Shown one piece after another: positions 10,061-22,120 of a DNA stretch of 64,000 nt. This DNA is from an uncultured Alteromonadaceae bacterium (GTDB taxonomy: Bacteria > Pseudomonadota > Gammaproteobacteria > Enterobacterales > Alteromonadaceae), in the NCBI GenBank assembly GCA_947501935.1, contig CANMXU010000003.1, forward strand, positions 225,166 through 289,165, given 5' to 3'. Positions within the stretch are counted from its first letter, which is position 1. Every line of letters begins with the position of its first letter. The notes below the pieces were generated by a model. It worked only from the letters and a program-made list of their open reading frames with translations, was not told where the DNA came from and ran no database searches. The translations under genes were made by a program, and so were the position numbers.

Positions 10061-10927
10061 ATGCAGTGGGAAGGGATAAGTGAATTTGTTTACGTGGCTG
10101 AAAATGAAAGCTTTACCCAAGCTGCGAAAAAAATGGCGATATCTACAGCTCAAGTAAGCCGCCAAATCAGCGCTTTAGAAAAACGCCTTAATATAAAATT
10201 ATTTTACCGAACCACCCGCAAAGTATCATTAACCGAAGAAGGGCGACTGTTTTACCAACATTGTCGTAGTGTACTTGACGGCCTAGATGCAGCCGAACGC
10301 GCCATCACTAATCTTCAGTCGAAACCGCAAGGGAAAATTAAACTCACCGCGCCGGTAACCTACGGCGAACAACAAATATTGCCGTTAGTTAATGACTTTA
10401 TTAAGCAATATGACAAGGTTGAAGTTTCCGCTTATCTCAGTAACCAACAAGTTGATTTAGTTGAACAAGGTTATGATCTCGCCATTCGCCTCGGCAAACT
10501 TAACGATTCAACCATGATGACAAAAAAATTAGCGACAAGAAAAAACTACGTTTGTGCATCACCTGCTTATTTACACAAATATGGCACCCCGCATTCTTTA
10601 TCAGAGCTAAATAAACACAACTGCTTGTTAGGCACATTAGACTATTGGCGTTTTATCGAAGCAGGCAAAGATAAAAATATTAGAGTAACCGGCACCCTGC
10701 GCTATAACAGTGGTTTAGCTTTGGTTGATGCAGCACTTAAAGATTTAGGTATAGTGCAACTACCTGATAATTACGTGCAAAATTATATTCAAAGTGGAGA
10801 ACTGGTCACCTTATTAGACAGTTTTAGCGAGCCTGATGAGGGGATATGGGCGGTTTATCCACATAATCGTCAGCTTTCACCCAAAATAAGGTTGTTGGTA
10901 GATTACTTGGCAGAACATATTTATTAA
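10061..10927 (+). CDS. LysR-family transcriptional regulator
   Basis: The 288 residues show an N-terminal winged helix-turn-helix (ESFTQAAKKMAISTAQVSRQISALEKRLNIKLF at about 16-48, then TTRKVSLTEEG) and a LysR substrate-binding domain. The HTH wording (STAQVSRQISALE) resembles the CrgA/AaeR-like subgroup. It is divergent from frmA, and LysR proteins commonly control the divergent neighbour, so formaldehyde or thiol-adduct sensing is a reasonable guess only. AGGTAAT precedes the ATG. Confidence 0.9.
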   Translation: MQWEGISEFVYVAENESFTQAAKKMAISTAQVSRQISALEKRLNIKLFYRTTRKVSLTEEGRLFYQHCRSVLDGLDAAERAITNLQSKPQGKIKLTAPVTYGEQQILPLVNDFIKQYDKVEVSAYLSNQQVDLVEQGYDLAIRLGKLNDSTMMTKKLATRKNYVCASPAYLHKYGTPHSLSELNKHNCLLGTLDYWRFIEAGKDKNIRVTGTLRYNSGLALVDAALKDLGIVQLPDNYVQNYIQSGELVTLLDSFSEPDEGIWAVYPHNRQLSPKIRLLVDYLAEHIY

Positions 10928-11019
10928 TTTTTTAGTGCTCGCTTTAATTAGAGTAAAACTGCTGATAATTTTGTTATAAGCTACAGTGCCATATTGGCTT
11001 AATTATTAACTTACACACC

Positions 11020-12402
11020 ATGATCTCGATAAAAAACTTAACCCATGAACATTTAACCATTAGCCACTGGCAAGTTTTAGCTAACGAACATTGGTGTATT
11101 TTAGGAAAAAACGGCTCAGGCAAACAAATTATTGATCAACTGCTATTAGGCGAACTTAGTAATATTAACGCCGAAGAAATAGCCTTGCCAAAACCTGAAA
11201 AGGTCAAATTAATTTCTTTTGAAGCCCAGCAAGCAATTTACGAAAATGAACTAAAAAATGACCGTAGCGACCTTATTAACGAAGCCGATATTGGTACACC
11301 AGTAAAAGACTTTTTACCCAAAGGTATGCTCAACCATCCGTTAGTTGCCAAGCTACACCTTGAACATAAACTTGAGACTGGCTATCGACAATTAAGTACC
11401 GGCGAAAGTAGAAAGCTATTGATACTACAAGCGATTTTGTTTGGCTGTGAATTAATGATTTGCGATAACCCGTTTGACAGTTTAGATATTGAGTCTTGCC
11501 AAGCACTTTCACAAACCCTGCAAACTATTTCACAACAAGGCATTAACGTTATTTTACTGCTCAGCAACCGCCAAGATATTCCAGCGTGGTGCGACAACGT
11601 TGCTTTTATTGAGCGTAACAAGCTAACCGCACTTGGCGATATATCAGCACCAGATACTCAAAAAGCGATTGATGAACTGCTTGCACCTGCCTTGTTTGAT
11701 CACAGTAAATGGCCTGATTTACTCAAAGCAGAACAACCAACGAAACCAAAGTCACTTGTTAATATGAACCAGTGCACCGTGACCTATAACAATACTAAAG
11801 TGCTCAATAATTTTTCAATGACAATAAAGCCGTTGCAACACACCTTAATTACCGGCGCAAATGGTTCAGGTAAATCTACCCTAATGCATTTAATAACTGG
11901 GGATTGCACCCAATGTTATAGCAACGACATTAGCCTTTTTGATATTCAACGCGGCAGTGGCGAAACCATTTGGGAATTAAAGAAACACATGGGCATCGTT
12001 AGTTCTGAAATGCACCGCAATTATCGAGTACGTTGCAATGCCTTAACCGTAATCGTTTCAGGTTTTCATGACTCTATTGGTGTATATACCGAATTGGGCG
12101 AACAAGAAGTCATTATTGCCAAACAATGGCTTGCCATGATTGGTATGAGTGATGAAGCCAATACCGCTTTTCATCAATTAAGTTATGGTGAACAACGACT
12201 TATTTTAATTGCTCGGGCATTAGTTAAATCACCTTGGCTGTTATTGCTTGATGAACCAACCCAAGGGCTTGATGAGTTAAACAGATATAGAGTACTTAAT
12301 TTTTTAGATAAAATAGCCGCGAGTAAACAAAGTACCATGGTTTTAGTTAGCCACCGAACAGATGAACATCTAGCTTTGTTTGAACAACATATTTCGATGT
12401 AA
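11020..12402 (+). CDS. modF: ModF-like protein with two fused ABC ATPase domains
   Basis: The 460 residues hold two ABC cassettes in tandem and no membrane segments, as in ModF/PhrA-type proteins. The second cassette is complete: Walker A GANGSGKST, signature LSYGEQRL, Walker B WLLLLDEPTQGLD and a switch histidine in VLVSHRTDEH. The first looks impaired: its P-loop reads GKNGSGKQ with Gln where Ser/Thr should be, and its Walker B reads LMICDNPFDSLD with Asn replacing the catalytic Glu. Its signature is STGESRKL. The cellular role of ModF is poorly defined, and no mod transporter genes are nearby, so a molybdate link is weak here. Confidence 0.8.
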   Translation: MISIKNLTHEHLTISHWQVLANEHWCILGKNGSGKQIIDQLLLGELSNINAEEIALPKPEKVKLISFEAQQAIYENELKNDRSDLINEADIGTPVKDFLPKGMLNHPLVAKLHLEHKLETGYRQLSTGESRKLLILQAILFGCELMICDNPFDSLDIESCQALSQTLQTISQQGINVILLLSNRQDIPAWCDNVAFIERNKLTALGDISAPDTQKAIDELLAPALFDHSKWPDLLKAEQPTKPKSLVNMNQCTVTYNNTKVLNNFSMTIKPLQHTLITGANGSGKSTLMHLITGDCTQCYSNDISLFDIQRGSGETIWELKKHMGIVSSEMHRNYRVRCNALTVIVSGFHDSIGVYTELGEQEVIIAKQWLAMIGMSDEANTAFHQLSYGEQRLILIARALVKSPWLLLLDEPTQGLDELNRYRVLNFLDKIAASKQSTMVLVSHRTDEHLALFEQHISM

Positions 12403-12780
12403 CCTCAAGCGTGATAAATAACTATTTAGAGCTGTTTTCCTATTAAATTCACTGGTTATGAACTCGGTTAACAACGTTTAAAACTGAGTTCAAAGTACTT
12501 ACTGCCAGTTAATTATTAACAACAAAACGATATTACCTCTAGTTTCATAACCTTCACACATAACCTAGATCTACTCCAAGGCGAGAATGATAACGCTAAG
12601 CTAGAATGACCGCCAATTAATTGTCTGCTTAGCTGAATCTTGACTTAATAATTCAGTTGAAAAACCACTACAAGTTGTAAAAATTTATCAGTCAAGATGA
12701 CCAACATACGTTAGTGATCATCATGAACGCTTCTGAAACGATAGGTTCGAGTCAATAAACTTAAACAATTATCACCTTAT

Positions 12781-12818
12781 AAAAAAACGGCCACTCTATG
12801 AGTAAGCCGCTTTATTTT
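12781..12818 (-). terminator. probable terminator after glmS
   Basis: Read on the minus strand, AAAGCGGC pairs with GGCCGTTT across an inner ACTC/GAGT stem with an ATA loop, one bulged T and a G-T pair, followed by a T-run. It is imperfect but correctly placed for glmS. Confidence 0.55.
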
Positions 12819-12851
12819 TCAGAATAATATTATATAAATAGCTAATATTTC

Positions 12852-12860
12852 TTATCCACA
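12852..12860 (+). promoter_or_regulatory. isolated consensus DnaA box beside glmS
   Basis: TTATCCACA is the exact 9-base DnaA box. It lies just past the glmS stop, about 16 kb from oriC. A lone box may titrate DnaA or be a chance match. Confidence 0.45.
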
Positions 12861-12877
12861 GAAGACCTTACAAGCGC

Positions 12878-14710
12878 TTATTCAACGGTAACTGATTTTG
12901 CTAAATTACGTGGTTGGTCAACATCTGTACCTTTAATAATGGCAACGTAATAAGAAAGTAGCTGTAAAGGAAGGGTGTATACGATAGGGGCGATAACGTC
13001 GTCACAATGCGGTACGTTAATTACTTTCATGGTGTCGTCGCTAGCAAATTTAGCGTCGCCGTCAGCAAATACATACATTAAGCCGCCACGAGCGCGTACT
13101 TCTTCAACGTTTGATTTAAGCTTTTCTATTAAGTCATTTTTAGGGGCAACCACGATAACTGGCATGTCAGCATCAATTAACGCTAATGGGCCATGTTTTA
13201 ATTCACCTGCTGCATAAGCTTCAGCGTGAATGTATGAAATTTCTTTAAGTTTAAGTGCACCTTCCATCGCGATTGGGTACTGATCACCACGGCCTAAAAA
13301 TAAGGCATGGTGTTTATCAGCAAAGTCTTCGGCAAGGTCTTCAATAGATGGCGCTAAGGCTAATACTTCTTCTAGCTTATTCGGTAAGGTCATTAATGAT
13401 TGGCTGATGCTAGTTTGCTCAGCATCACTCATACCATTGTGTTTACCTAGCGCTAAGGTCATCATTAATAAGCCCACTAATTGGGTAGTGAAAGCTTTGG
13501 TTGATGCTACACCAATTTCAGCGCCGGCTTTGGTCATAAAGGCAAGGTCTGATTCACGCACTAATGATGAACCCGGTACATTACAAATAGCTAAGCTGGC
13601 GCTATAACCAATTTCTTTGGCCAAACGTAAGGCGGCTAAAGTATCAGCTGTTTCACCCGATTGAGAAATGGTAACAAGAAGGGCATTTTTTGGTACAAAC
13701 GATTTACGGTAACGAAATTCACTGGCAATTTCGATATTACAGGATACGCCCGCTAACGATTCTAACCAATAACGTGCAACCATACCTGAGTGATAACTGG
13801 TACCACAGGCGATAATTTGCACATGCTCAATACCTTTTAATATTTCATCGGCGCCATTACCGAAGGTGTTTATGTCTAATACATTATTAGTTAAACGACC
13901 TTCTAAAGCATTACGAATGGCAGTAGGTTGCTCGTAGGTTTCTTTCAGCATGTAGTGGCGGTATTCGCCTTTGTCGCCAGCGTCGTGGCTTACTTCCGAC
14001 TCTTTCGCTTCACGCTCTACTTTTAAACCATTTTTATCAACAATGTTCACTTCAAAACGGGTAACTTCAGCAACATCACCTTCTTCAAGATAAGAGAATT
14101 TACGTGTTACTGGTAATAATGCCATAAAATCTGAAGCGATAAAGTTCTCACCTAAACCGTAACCGATAACTAATGGGCTACCTGAGCGTGCAACCACTAG
14201 GCGGTCTTTATCGCGGGTATCCATTACTACCGTACCGTAGGCACCCTCAAGTTGTTTAACGGTTGTTTGAACAGCTGCTAATAAGCTGGCTGCACTTTTC
14301 AATTCATGGTGTACAAGGTGGGCGATGACTTCAGTATCGGTTTCTGAAACAAATTCATAACCTAAACCTTGTAGTTGTGTACGTAACTGCGCATGGTTTT
14401 CAATAATACCATTATGAACCACGGCAATGGTTTCGCTTGAAACATGTGGGTGAGCATTTACTTCGCTCGGCGCACCATGTGTTGCCCAACGTGTATGTGC
14501 GATACCGGTGCCGCCATCTAATGGCTGTTCGGCTAAAGCATCTGCTAATTCTTTCACTTTACCTAAACGGCGTGAGCGCTTTAAATTATTGTTTTGATCA
14601 ATAATAGCTACCCCTGCTGAGTCATAGCCACGGTATTCAAGCCGTTTTAGTCCTTCAACTAAAATATCTGCTACGTCACGTTGTGCTACTGCGCCTACAA
14701 TGCCACACAT
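12878..14710 (-). CDS. glmS: glutamine-fructose-6-phosphate aminotransferase (isomerizing)
   Basis: It makes glucosamine-6-phosphate from fructose-6-phosphate and glutamine, the entry to peptidoglycan and LPS amino sugars. The 610 residues begin [13 protein letters not shown], where Cys2 becomes the N-terminal glutaminase nucleophile, with the [16 protein letters not shown] loop nearby. Two SIS domains follow ([25 protein letters not shown]). The C-terminus [13 protein letters not shown] is canonical. AGGATAAACTT precedes the ATG. It is the last gene of the glmU-DeoR-glmS group. No glmS ribozyme is expected in this lineage and none was seen. Confidence 0.98.
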   Translation of the reverse strand: MCGIVGAVAQRDVADILVEGLKRLEYRGYDSAGVAIIDQNNNLKRSRRLGKVKELADALAEQPLDGGTGIAHTRWATHGAPSEVNAHPHVSSETIAVVHNGIIENHAQLRTQLQGLGYEFVSETDTEVIAHLVHHELKSAASLLAAVQTTVKQLEGAYGTVVMDTRDKDRLVVARSGSPLVIGYGLGENFIASDFMALLPVTRKFSYLEEGDVAEVTRFEVNIVDKNGLKVEREAKESEVSHDAGDKGEYRHYMLKETYEQPTAIRNALEGRLTNNVLDINTFGNGADEILKGIEHVQIIACGTSYHSGMVARYWLESLAGVSCNIEIASEFRYRKSFVPKNALLVTISQSGETADTLAALRLAKEIGYSASLAICNVPGSSLVRESDLAFMTKAGAEIGVASTKAFTTQLVGLLMMTLALGKHNGMSDAEQTSISQSLMTLPNKLEEVLALAPSIEDLAEDFADKHHALFLGRGDQYPIAMEGALKLKEISYIHAEAYAAGELKHGPLALIDADMPVIVVAPKNDLIEKLKSNVEEVRARGGLMYVFADGDAKFASDDTMKVINVPHCDDVIAPIVYTLPLQLLSYYVAIIKGTDVDQPRNLAKSVTVE

Positions 14711-14725
14711 AAGTTTATCCTTTGT

Positions 14726-15493
14726 TTATTTGGTTTGGGCGCATATTAAGTTCACGCCTTGTTTAATCAATTGAGTTTTTACCGATGGCGCTAAGTCATC
14801 ATCAGTAATTAAGGTATTTATTTTTTGCCAAGGTATTTCTACATTGGGAATTTTTCGGCCAATTTTGTCTGACTCTACCATTACGATCACTTCACGAGAA
14901 ACTTCAGCCATAACCTGACTTAAGCCAATAAGTTCATTAAAGGTAGTTGTGCCGCGCTGCACGTCGATACCGTCTGCGCCAATAAAAAGCTGATCAAAGT
15001 CGTACGACTTGATCACTTGCTCTGCAACTTGACCTTTAAATGACTCTGATTGTGGATCCCAAGTGCCTCCGGTCATCAAAAGGGTAGGTTCGCCTTCTAA
15101 TGCTTGTAATTCATTGGCAATAGCTAAGGAGTTAACCATAACGACTAAGCCTTTTTTACCATCAAGGTAGGGCACTAATGCTGAGGTAGTTCTGCCGCTA
15201 TCAATAATAATACGGTGATGGTCTTTAATTAGCTTGGCAGCTTGTTTCGCGATTGCTAACTTTCGCTTTGAAAGTTTACTTGGATTTGCTTCGGTGATTT
15301 CGGCAGGTAAAGAAACTGCGCCGCCGTATCGTCTAAGTAACAAGCCACTTTGTTCTAGAGAGGCAAGGTCTTTACGAATGGTTACTTCTGAGGTTTCAAA
15401 CTGCTTGGCTAATTTATCAACGCTAACTTCGCCCACTTTATTGAGCTCTGTAATAATAGTATGTCGACGTTGTTGAGTATTTCTTTTAGACAA
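14726..15493 (-). CDS. DeoR-family transcriptional regulator next to glmS
   Basis: The 255 residues have the DeoR N-terminal helix-turn-helix (HTIITELNKVGEVSVDKLAKQFETSEVTIRKDLASLEQ) and a C-terminal sugar-phosphate sensor domain (IIIDSGRTT, MTGGTWDP, FIGADGID). The start is a TTG with a TGGAAG site. The stop is 15 bases from the glmS ATG, and a perfect 30-base palindrome lies 28 bases upstream of the start. This placement suggests an autoregulated amino-sugar-phosphate-responsive repressor or activator of glmS. The effector is inferred only. Confidence 0.88.
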   Translation of the reverse strand: MSKRNTQQRRHTIITELNKVGEVSVDKLAKQFETSEVTIRKDLASLEQSGLLLRRYGGAVSLPAEITEANPSKLSKRKLAIAKQAAKLIKDHHRIIIDSGRTTSALVPYLDGKKGLVVMVNSLAIANELQALEGEPTLLMTGGTWDPQSESFKGQVAEQVIKSYDFDQLFIGADGIDVQRGTTTFNELIGLSQVMAEVSREVIVMVESDKIGRKIPNVEIPWQKINTLITDDDLAPSVKTQLIKQGVNLICAQTK

Positions 15494-15521
15494 GTTCAGC
15501 TTCCATTTGAATGTTTCAACA

Positions 15522-15551
15522 TCAAACCGAAACTTATAAGTTTCGGTTTGA
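15522..15551. promoter_or_regulatory. perfect 30-bp palindrome, probable DeoR-family operator
   Basis: The right arm is TAAGTTTCGGTTTGA and the left arm is its exact reverse complement, with no loop. It lies just upstream of the DeoR-family gene. DeoR proteins often bind TTTCG-containing repeats, so an autoregulatory operator is the best reading. A hairpin is formally possible, but no T-run follows. Confidence 0.65.
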
Positions 15552-15646
15552 AAGATGCGCTATTAAATCAAATTTTTACAAAAGATGCAATTATGCTTTG
15601 TTTATAACAAATAAGTAGCATATTTTATTTCTATAAACAGAAACTA

Positions 15647-15681
15647 AAAAAGCGCTAAGTAGTTACCTACTTAGCGCTTTT
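15647..15681 (-). terminator. Rho-independent terminator after glmU
   Basis: AGCGCTAAGTAG and CTACTTAGCGCT form a 12-pair stem with a four-base TTAC loop, followed on the minus strand by a T-run. It lies 20 bases after the glmU stop and separates glmU from the DeoR gene. Confidence 0.88.
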
Positions 15682-15700
15682 ACTAATTAAACTGTTGATA

Positions 15701-17068
15701 CTATTTAGCTAGCTTAGTAGGACGTTGCCAACCTTGTATATTGCGCTGCTTAGCTCGTGCAACGGCTAAGTCTTTATCGTCAACATTTTTAGCGACTACT
15801 GAGCCAGCACCTACAGTAGCTTGGTTGCCAATATTTACTGGCGCCACTAATGAACTATTTGAGCCAATAAAAGCGTTGTCACCAATAATGGTTTGAAATT
15901 TATTTACGCCGTCGTAATTACAGGTAATGGTACCAGCACCGATATTTGAGTAAGTACCTACTGTAGTATCACCTAAATAAGTTAAGTGCCCGGCTTTACT
16001 GCCTTCGCCTAAGGTTGATTTTTTCATTTCAACAAAGTTGCCAACGTGAGCGTCTTTTTCAATAACACTGCCTGGGCGAATACGTGCGAATGGGCCGGCA
16101 GAGCTGTCTTCTGCTAACGAGGCTTGTTCGATAATTGAATTCGGTTTTATTTCAGCATTTTCACCAATAGTGCAGTCTTTTAAAATACAATTTGCGCCAA
16201 TTTTTACGCCGTCAGCTAAGGTCACTTTACCTTCGAAAATACAGTTCACATCAATTTGTACTTCTTGACCAACGGTTAATTCGCCGCGAATATCAATACG
16301 GGCAGGGTCACGTAAACTTGCACCTGCGATCATTAATTCTTCTGCCTGTCGGGCTTGATAAGCACGCTCTAATGCAGCAAGTTGTACACGATTATTAGCA
16401 CCTTCCACTTCTATTTCTGTTTCAGGATGCGCAGTAGCGATAACTTTACCTTCATTGTGGCAAGAAGCAATAATGTCAGTTAAGTAATATTCACCTTGGG
16501 CATTATCGCTAGAAAGGCTACTTAACCAGCGTTTTAAGTCGCCACCGTTGGCAAGTAAAATACCTGTATTGGCTTCGTTAATTTTCAACTGCTCAGGAGA
16601 GGCATCTTTTTGTTCTATAATGCCAACTACGGTATTTTTTTCATCACGAACTATGCGGCCATAGCCTGTAGGGTTAGCTAAATGAACGGTTAATAACCCC
16701 ATGCCATTTTCAGGTTTTACAGATAATAAACTCTCTAGGGTTGATACTTTTGTTAATGGCACATCACCGTAAAGCACTAATACATTTTCGTCATCTTTTA
16801 GAAATGGTGAAGCTTGGTCAACCGCATGGCCAGTACCTAATTGTTCAACTTGTTCAACAAAGGTTAAATCATCACCTGTTACTTGTGCTTTTAATGTGTC
16901 ACCACCAAAACCATAAACTACATATATATTTTCAGCGCCTAGTTGTCGTGCACTATCAATTACATGGCCAACCATCGGCTTATCAGCAACAGGGTGAAGT
17001 ACTTTAGGTAGGGAAGAGCGCATACGGGTACCTTTACCCGCGGCAAGAATAACAACTGAGAGAGACAT
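15701..17068 (-). CDS. glmU: bifunctional UDP-N-acetylglucosamine pyrophosphorylase / glucosamine-1-phosphate N-acetyltransferase
   Basis: It acetylates glucosamine-1-phosphate and then uridylylates it to UDP-GlcNAc, the precursor of peptidoglycan and lipid A. The 455 residues carry the pyrophosphorylase signature [18 protein letters not shown] at the start and a left-handed beta-helix acetyltransferase half from about residue 250 (hexapeptide repeats, [27 protein letters not shown]). It follows the ATP synthase operon, as in Escherichia coli, but is separated from atpC by a clear terminator. No key residue appears missing. Confidence 0.98.
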   Translation of the reverse strand: MSLSVVILAAGKGTRMRSSLPKVLHPVADKPMVGHVIDSARQLGAENIYVVYGFGGDTLKAQVTGDDLTFVEQVEQLGTGHAVDQASPFLKDDENVLVLYGDVPLTKVSTLESLLSVKPENGMGLLTVHLANPTGYGRIVRDEKNTVVGIIEQKDASPEQLKINEANTGILLANGGDLKRWLSSLSSDNAQGEYYLTDIIASCHNEGKVIATAHPETEIEVEGANNRVQLAALERAYQARQAEELMIAGASLRDPARIDIRGELTVGQEVQIDVNCIFEGKVTLADGVKIGANCILKDCTIGENAEIKPNSIIEQASLAEDSSAGPFARIRPGSVIEKDAHVGNFVEMKKSTLGEGSKAGHLTYLGDTTVGTYSNIGAGTITCNYDGVNKFQTIIGDNAFIGSNSSLVAPVNIGNQATVGAGSVVAKNVDDKDLAVARAKQRNIQGWQRPTKLAK

Positions 17069-17133
17069 ATTTAATCCGTTAGTTTGTTTTTATTTTTAAA
17101 CTTTTATTGGCGCTATTGTAGCGATTTTTAGGC

Positions 17134-17164
17134 AAAAAAAATAGCAGCTAAAGAGCTGCTATTT
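17134..17164 (-). terminator. Rho-independent terminator of the ATP synthase operon
   Basis: ATAGCAGCT and AGCTGCTAT form a 9-pair stem with an AAAG loop, followed on the minus strand by seven Ts. It lies between atpC and glmU. Confidence 0.9.
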
Positions 17165-17197
17165 ATATTCACTAAAACGTAATTTTTAGTTTAGCTG

Positions 17198-17617
17198 TTA
17201 TTTTTTGCTTGTTGCTTGAATAACACGTAATTGAGCTACTGCTCGTGCTAATTCAGCGGCAGCTTCGGCGTAATTAACATCGTCACCATGAGCATTTAAT
17301 TGCTCTTGTGCGCGTTGTTTCGCTTCTTCTGCTGCTTGTTCATCTAAGTCGTCACCACGTGTTGCTATATCAGCAAGTACGGTTACGTGATTAGGTTGAA
17401 CTTCAAGCATACCGCCAGAAATGTAGATAACTTCTTCGTCACCACCTTTCTTTACGATTCTAGCCATACCAGGTTTTAGTGAGGTCAGCAAAGGTGCGTG
17501 ACCAGGCATAATGCCTAATTCACCTTCGCTACCTGTGATCTGTAATGCTTCAATGCTACCAGAGAAGATGCTCTCTTCAGCACTTACCACATTAAGATTT
17601 ACAGAAAGTATTGCCAT
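17198..17617 (-). CDS. atpC: F1Fo ATP synthase subunit epsilon
   Basis: This is the central-stalk subunit that couples rotation and inhibits ATP hydrolysis. The 139 residues have an N-terminal beta-sandwich ([31 protein letters not shown]) and a C-terminal helical hairpin. The frame runs to an upstream GTG-type start at 17629, but the ATG at 17617 has a strong GGAGG site five bases away and gives the usual length. It is the last gene of atpIBEFHAGDC. Confidence 0.97.
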   Translation of the reverse strand: MAILSVNLNVVSAEESIFSGSIEALQITGSEGELGIMPGHAPLLTSLKPGMARIVKKGGDEEVIYISGGMLEVQPNHVTVLADIATRGDDLDEQAAEEAKQRAQEQLNAHGDDVNYAEAAAELARAVAQLRVIQATSKK

Positions 17618-17683
17618 GTTGACCTCCAAATGGGCGACTAGTTTGCTCAGGCATTCACTTAAGCAATTAGTCGCCAGCCTTCA

Positions 17684-19093
<1,410 letters not shown>

Positions 19094-19127
19094 TTATTTA
19101 CTAATAAAATAAACAAAGAACCTTTGC

Positions 19128-19988
19128 TTATACCGCTGCTGCACCGGCACAAATTTCACCCAATTCTTGAGTAATACTTGCTTGACGAGCTTTGTTATAT
19201 ACCAATTGTAAATCATCAATTAAGTCACCCGCGTTATCAGTTGCAGCTTTCATTGCAACCATACGAGCAGCTTGTTCACATGCGAGGTTTTCAACCACAC
19301 CTTGATATACTTGAGATTCTGTATAACGAACTAATAACTGTTCAAGCAATGCTTGAGCATCTGGTTCGTATAGGTAATCCCAGCGATGCTTAATTGCGTC
19401 ATCATCTGACTTAGGCAAAGGTAAAAGTTGATCGATTGTCGGCTTTTGCGTCATGGTATTAACAAACTTGTTATATACAATGAACAACCTGTCTATCTCA
19501 CCATTGTCATAGGCATTTAACATCACTTTCACACTACCAATTAAATCGGTAAGTGAAGGCGTGTCACCTAATCCTGAAATTTGTGATACGACTTTAGCAC
19601 CCATATTGTTGAAAAACGCTGTAGCTTTTGAGCCAACAACGGCAAATTCAACTTCGGCGCCTGCTGATTGCTGTTCACCAGCATCAGCAAGTACTTGTTT
19701 AAATAAGTTAATATTTAAACCACCACACAAACCACGGTCTGTTGAGACAACGATATAGCCTACACGCTTAGCTTCTCGTTCAACCATATAAGGATGACGA
19801 TACTCTAAATTACCAAGCGCGATGTGACCGATCACATTTCGCATATTTTCAGCGTATGGACGAGAGGCAGCCATTGCATCTTGCGCTCTGCGCATTTTGC
19901 TAGCTGCAACCATTTCCATCGCGCTGGTGATCTTCTGTGTATTTTTTACACTTCCGATCTTTGATTTTATCTCTTTACCACCAGCCAT
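19128..19988 (-). CDS. atpG: F1Fo ATP synthase subunit gamma
   Basis: This is the rotor shaft of F1. The 286 residues start [21 protein letters not shown] and end in the conserved helix with [13 protein letters not shown] near the C-terminus, which fit in the alpha3beta3 core. [11 protein letters not shown] is a further signature. GGAGAATTAGTC precedes the ATG, and the gene follows atpA by about 30 bases. Confidence 0.98.
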   Translation of the reverse strand: MAGGKEIKSKIGSVKNTQKITSAMEMVAASKMRRAQDAMAASRPYAENMRNVIGHIALGNLEYRHPYMVEREAKRVGYIVVSTDRGLCGGLNINLFKQVLADAGEQQSAGAEVEFAVVGSKATAFFNNMGAKVVSQISGLGDTPSLTDLIGSVKVMLNAYDNGEIDRLFIVYNKFVNTMTQKPTIDQLLPLPKSDDDAIKHRWDYLYEPDAQALLEQLLVRYTESQVYQGVVENLACEQAARMVAMKAATDNAGDLIDDLQLVYNKARQASITQELGEICAGAAAV

Positions 19989-20018
19989 GACTAATTCTCC
20001 GCGAAAAGGTTAACTAAA

Positions 20019-21560
20019 TTACCAAGTTTGGGTAGCTTTAAAAGCTTCAATAGCTTTAGCTAATCCAGCCTCGATATCTTTGTTATAGTCACCCTTTTCG
20101 TTGATAGTAGCCATCAGCTCAGCGTGATCATTGTTTACGTATGAACGTAATGCTTCTTCAAAATCGACAACTTTGTCGATAGCGATATCATTTAAATAGC
20201 CTTTTTCTGCGGCAAATAAAGATACTGCTGTTTCAGCAATTGACAATGGGCTGTATTGCTTTTGTTTCATCAATTCAGTTACACGTTGACCATGCTCTAA
20301 TTGAGCACGAGTCGCGTCATCTAAATCTGAAGCAAATTGAGCAAAGGCAGCTAGCTCAGCATATTGTGCTAATGCTAAACGAATACCACCACCAAGTTTC
20401 TTGATGATTTTCGTTTGAGCAGCACCACCAACACGTGATACAGAGATACCGGCGTTAACAGCAGGACGAATACCTGAGTTAAATAGGTTAGATTCTAAGA
20501 AGATCTGACCATCGGTAATTGAAATTACGTTAGTTGGTACGAATGCTGATACATCACCCGCTTGAGTTTCAATAATTGGTAATGCAGTTAAAGAACCTGT
20601 TTTGCCTTTAACTTCACCATTAGTGAATTTCTCAACGTATGCTTCGTTTACACGAGCAGCACGTTCTAGTAAGCGTGAGTGAAGATAGAAAACGTCACCT
20701 GGGTATGCTTCACGACCTGGCGGACGACGTAAAAGTAATGAAATTTGACGGTAAGCAACAGCTTGCTTAGACAAATCATCATATACGATTAACGCATCTT
20801 CACCGCGATCACGGAAGTATTCACCCATAGTACAACCAGAGTAAGCTGATAAGTACTGTAAGGCAGCAGCTTCAGAAGCAGAAGCAACAACAACGATAGT
20901 ATTATCTAACGCGCCGTGCTCTTCTAATGAACGAACTAAGTTCGCTACTGTAGAAGCTTTCTGACCAATTGCTACGTATACACACTTAATGCCAGTGTTT
21001 TTCTGGTTAATAATAGCGTCTAGTGCGATCGCTGATTTACCAATTTGACGGTCACCGATGATAAGTTCACGTTGGCCACGACCAATTGGGATCATTGAAT
21101 CGATTGATTTGATACCAGTTTGTACTGGCTCATCAACAGATTTACGATCGATAACACCCGGTGCTACCACTTCAACAGGAGAGAAACCATCGTTTTCGAT
21201 TGGTCCTTTACCGTCAATTGGCTCACCTAGAGTGTTTACAACGCGGCCTAATAAGCCACGTCCTACTGGTACTTCTAAAATACGACCAGTACTTTTAACT
21301 TTTACGCCTTCAGCTAGGTCCGCATATGGACCCATAACTACCGCACCTACCGAATCACGGTCTAGGTTTAACGCAATAGCGAAGCGGCTGCCAGGAAGTT
21401 CGATCATCTCACCTTGCATAACATCTGCAAGGCCATGGATGCGAATGATACCGTCAGTTACAGAAACGATAGTACCTTCGTTACGAGCTTCACTAACTAC
21501 GTCAAACTGTTCAATACGATTTTTGATCAGTTCGGCGATTTCAGTGGAATTCAGTTGCAT
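20019..21560 (-). CDS. atpA: F1Fo ATP synthase subunit alpha
   Basis: This is the non-catalytic nucleotide-binding F1 subunit, 513 residues. It has the P-loop GDRQIGKSA, the signature [14 protein letters not shown] and RELIIGDRQ. The C-terminus is intact and ends in KATQTW. It is spaced 12 bases from the atpH stop. A long open frame on the opposite strand inside this gene is a shadow of its codon use. Confidence 0.99.
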   Translation of the reverse strand: MQLNSTEIAELIKNRIEQFDVVSEARNEGTIVSVTDGIIRIHGLADVMQGEMIELPGSRFAIALNLDRDSVGAVVMGPYADLAEGVKVKSTGRILEVPVGRGLLGRVVNTLGEPIDGKGPIENDGFSPVEVVAPGVIDRKSVDEPVQTGIKSIDSMIPIGRGQRELIIGDRQIGKSAIALDAIINQKNTGIKCVYVAIGQKASTVANLVRSLEEHGALDNTIVVVASASEAAALQYLSAYSGCTMGEYFRDRGEDALIVYDDLSKQAVAYRQISLLLRRPPGREAYPGDVFYLHSRLLERAARVNEAYVEKFTNGEVKGKTGSLTALPIIETQAGDVSAFVPTNVISITDGQIFLESNLFNSGIRPAVNAGISVSRVGGAAQTKIIKKLGGGIRLALAQYAELAAFAQFASDLDDATRAQLEHGQRVTELMKQKQYSPLSIAETAVSLFAAEKGYLNDIAIDKVVDFEEALRSYVNNDHAELMATINEKGDYNKDIEAGLAKAIEAFKATQTW

Positions 21561-21572
21561 GCTCTGTCCCCG

Positions 21573-22106
21573 TTAAGATTGCATTGTTGTTGCTAAGCGG
21601 TTCAATTTACCTCTAACAGAACCGTCTATTACCATGTCACCAGCTTTAATGATTAAGCCGGAAACTACGTTTGCGTCTACAACACAATTGAGCTTTACTT
21701 TTCGAGCCAAACGCTTTTCAAGCGCGGCACTTAATGTAGTTACTTGATCCGCTACTAATTCAACAGCAGATGTTACATCCACAGCAATTTCTTTTTCATA
21801 TTCAGCTTTTAAAGCGCTAAATTGAACAAGAACCTGTGGTAGTACCAACAAGCGTTCATTTTCTGCCATTACTTTTATTAAGTTCTGGCCATTACTGTCG
21901 AGTTGATCGTCACAAACTTTTAAAAATAAGTCAGTTACGTGTTCAACAGACACACCACCTGAAAGGTAGTTTGTCATTGTTTCATTTTCAGAAACTTCTG
22001 CAGCAAATACTAACATTGATAACCAGTTATCAACTGTATTTGCTTCAACAGCAAAATCGAACGCTGCTTTAGCGTAGGGACGAGCAACGGTTGTCAATTC
22101 AGACAT
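21573..22106 (-). CDS. atpH: F1Fo ATP synthase subunit delta
   Basis: This is the peripheral-stalk subunit joining the F1 head to subunit b. The 177 residues begin [17 protein letters not shown], the typical OSCP/delta opening, and finish with the conserved [27 protein letters not shown] precedes the ATG. It is 14 bases from atpF in the standard order. Confidence 0.97.
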   Translation of the reverse strand: MSELTTVARPYAKAAFDFAVEANTVDNWLSMLVFAAEVSENETMTNYLSGGVSVEHVTDLFLKVCDDQLDSNGQNLIKVMAENERLLVLPQVLVQFSALKAEYEKEIAVDVTSAVELVADQVTTLSAALEKRLARKVKLNCVVDANVVSGLIIKAGDMVIDGSVRGKLNRLATTMQS

Positions 22107-22120
22107 AGCTCTATCCCCTC

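Larger units (their letters stand above)
12403..12877. other. gene-free interval between modF and glmS
   Basis: These 475 bases separate the convergent modF and glmS genes. I see no open frame with a ribosome site and no recognisable gene remnant. It contains a probable glmS terminator (12781-12818) and, beside the glmS end, a consensus DnaA box TTATCCACA at 12852-12860. The rest is AT-rich, unpatterned sequence. Confidence 0.6.

Noticed and set aside
12403..12877. glmS ribozyme or GlmZ-like small RNA
   Set aside because: The glmS ribozyme is a 5' leader element of Gram-positive bacteria, and I could not recognise a GlmY/GlmZ fold here.
21058..21576. 172-codon open frame on the plus strand opposite atpA
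   Set aside because: It lies fully inside atpA, has no ribosome site or known motif, and its composition is that of a reverse-strand shadow.
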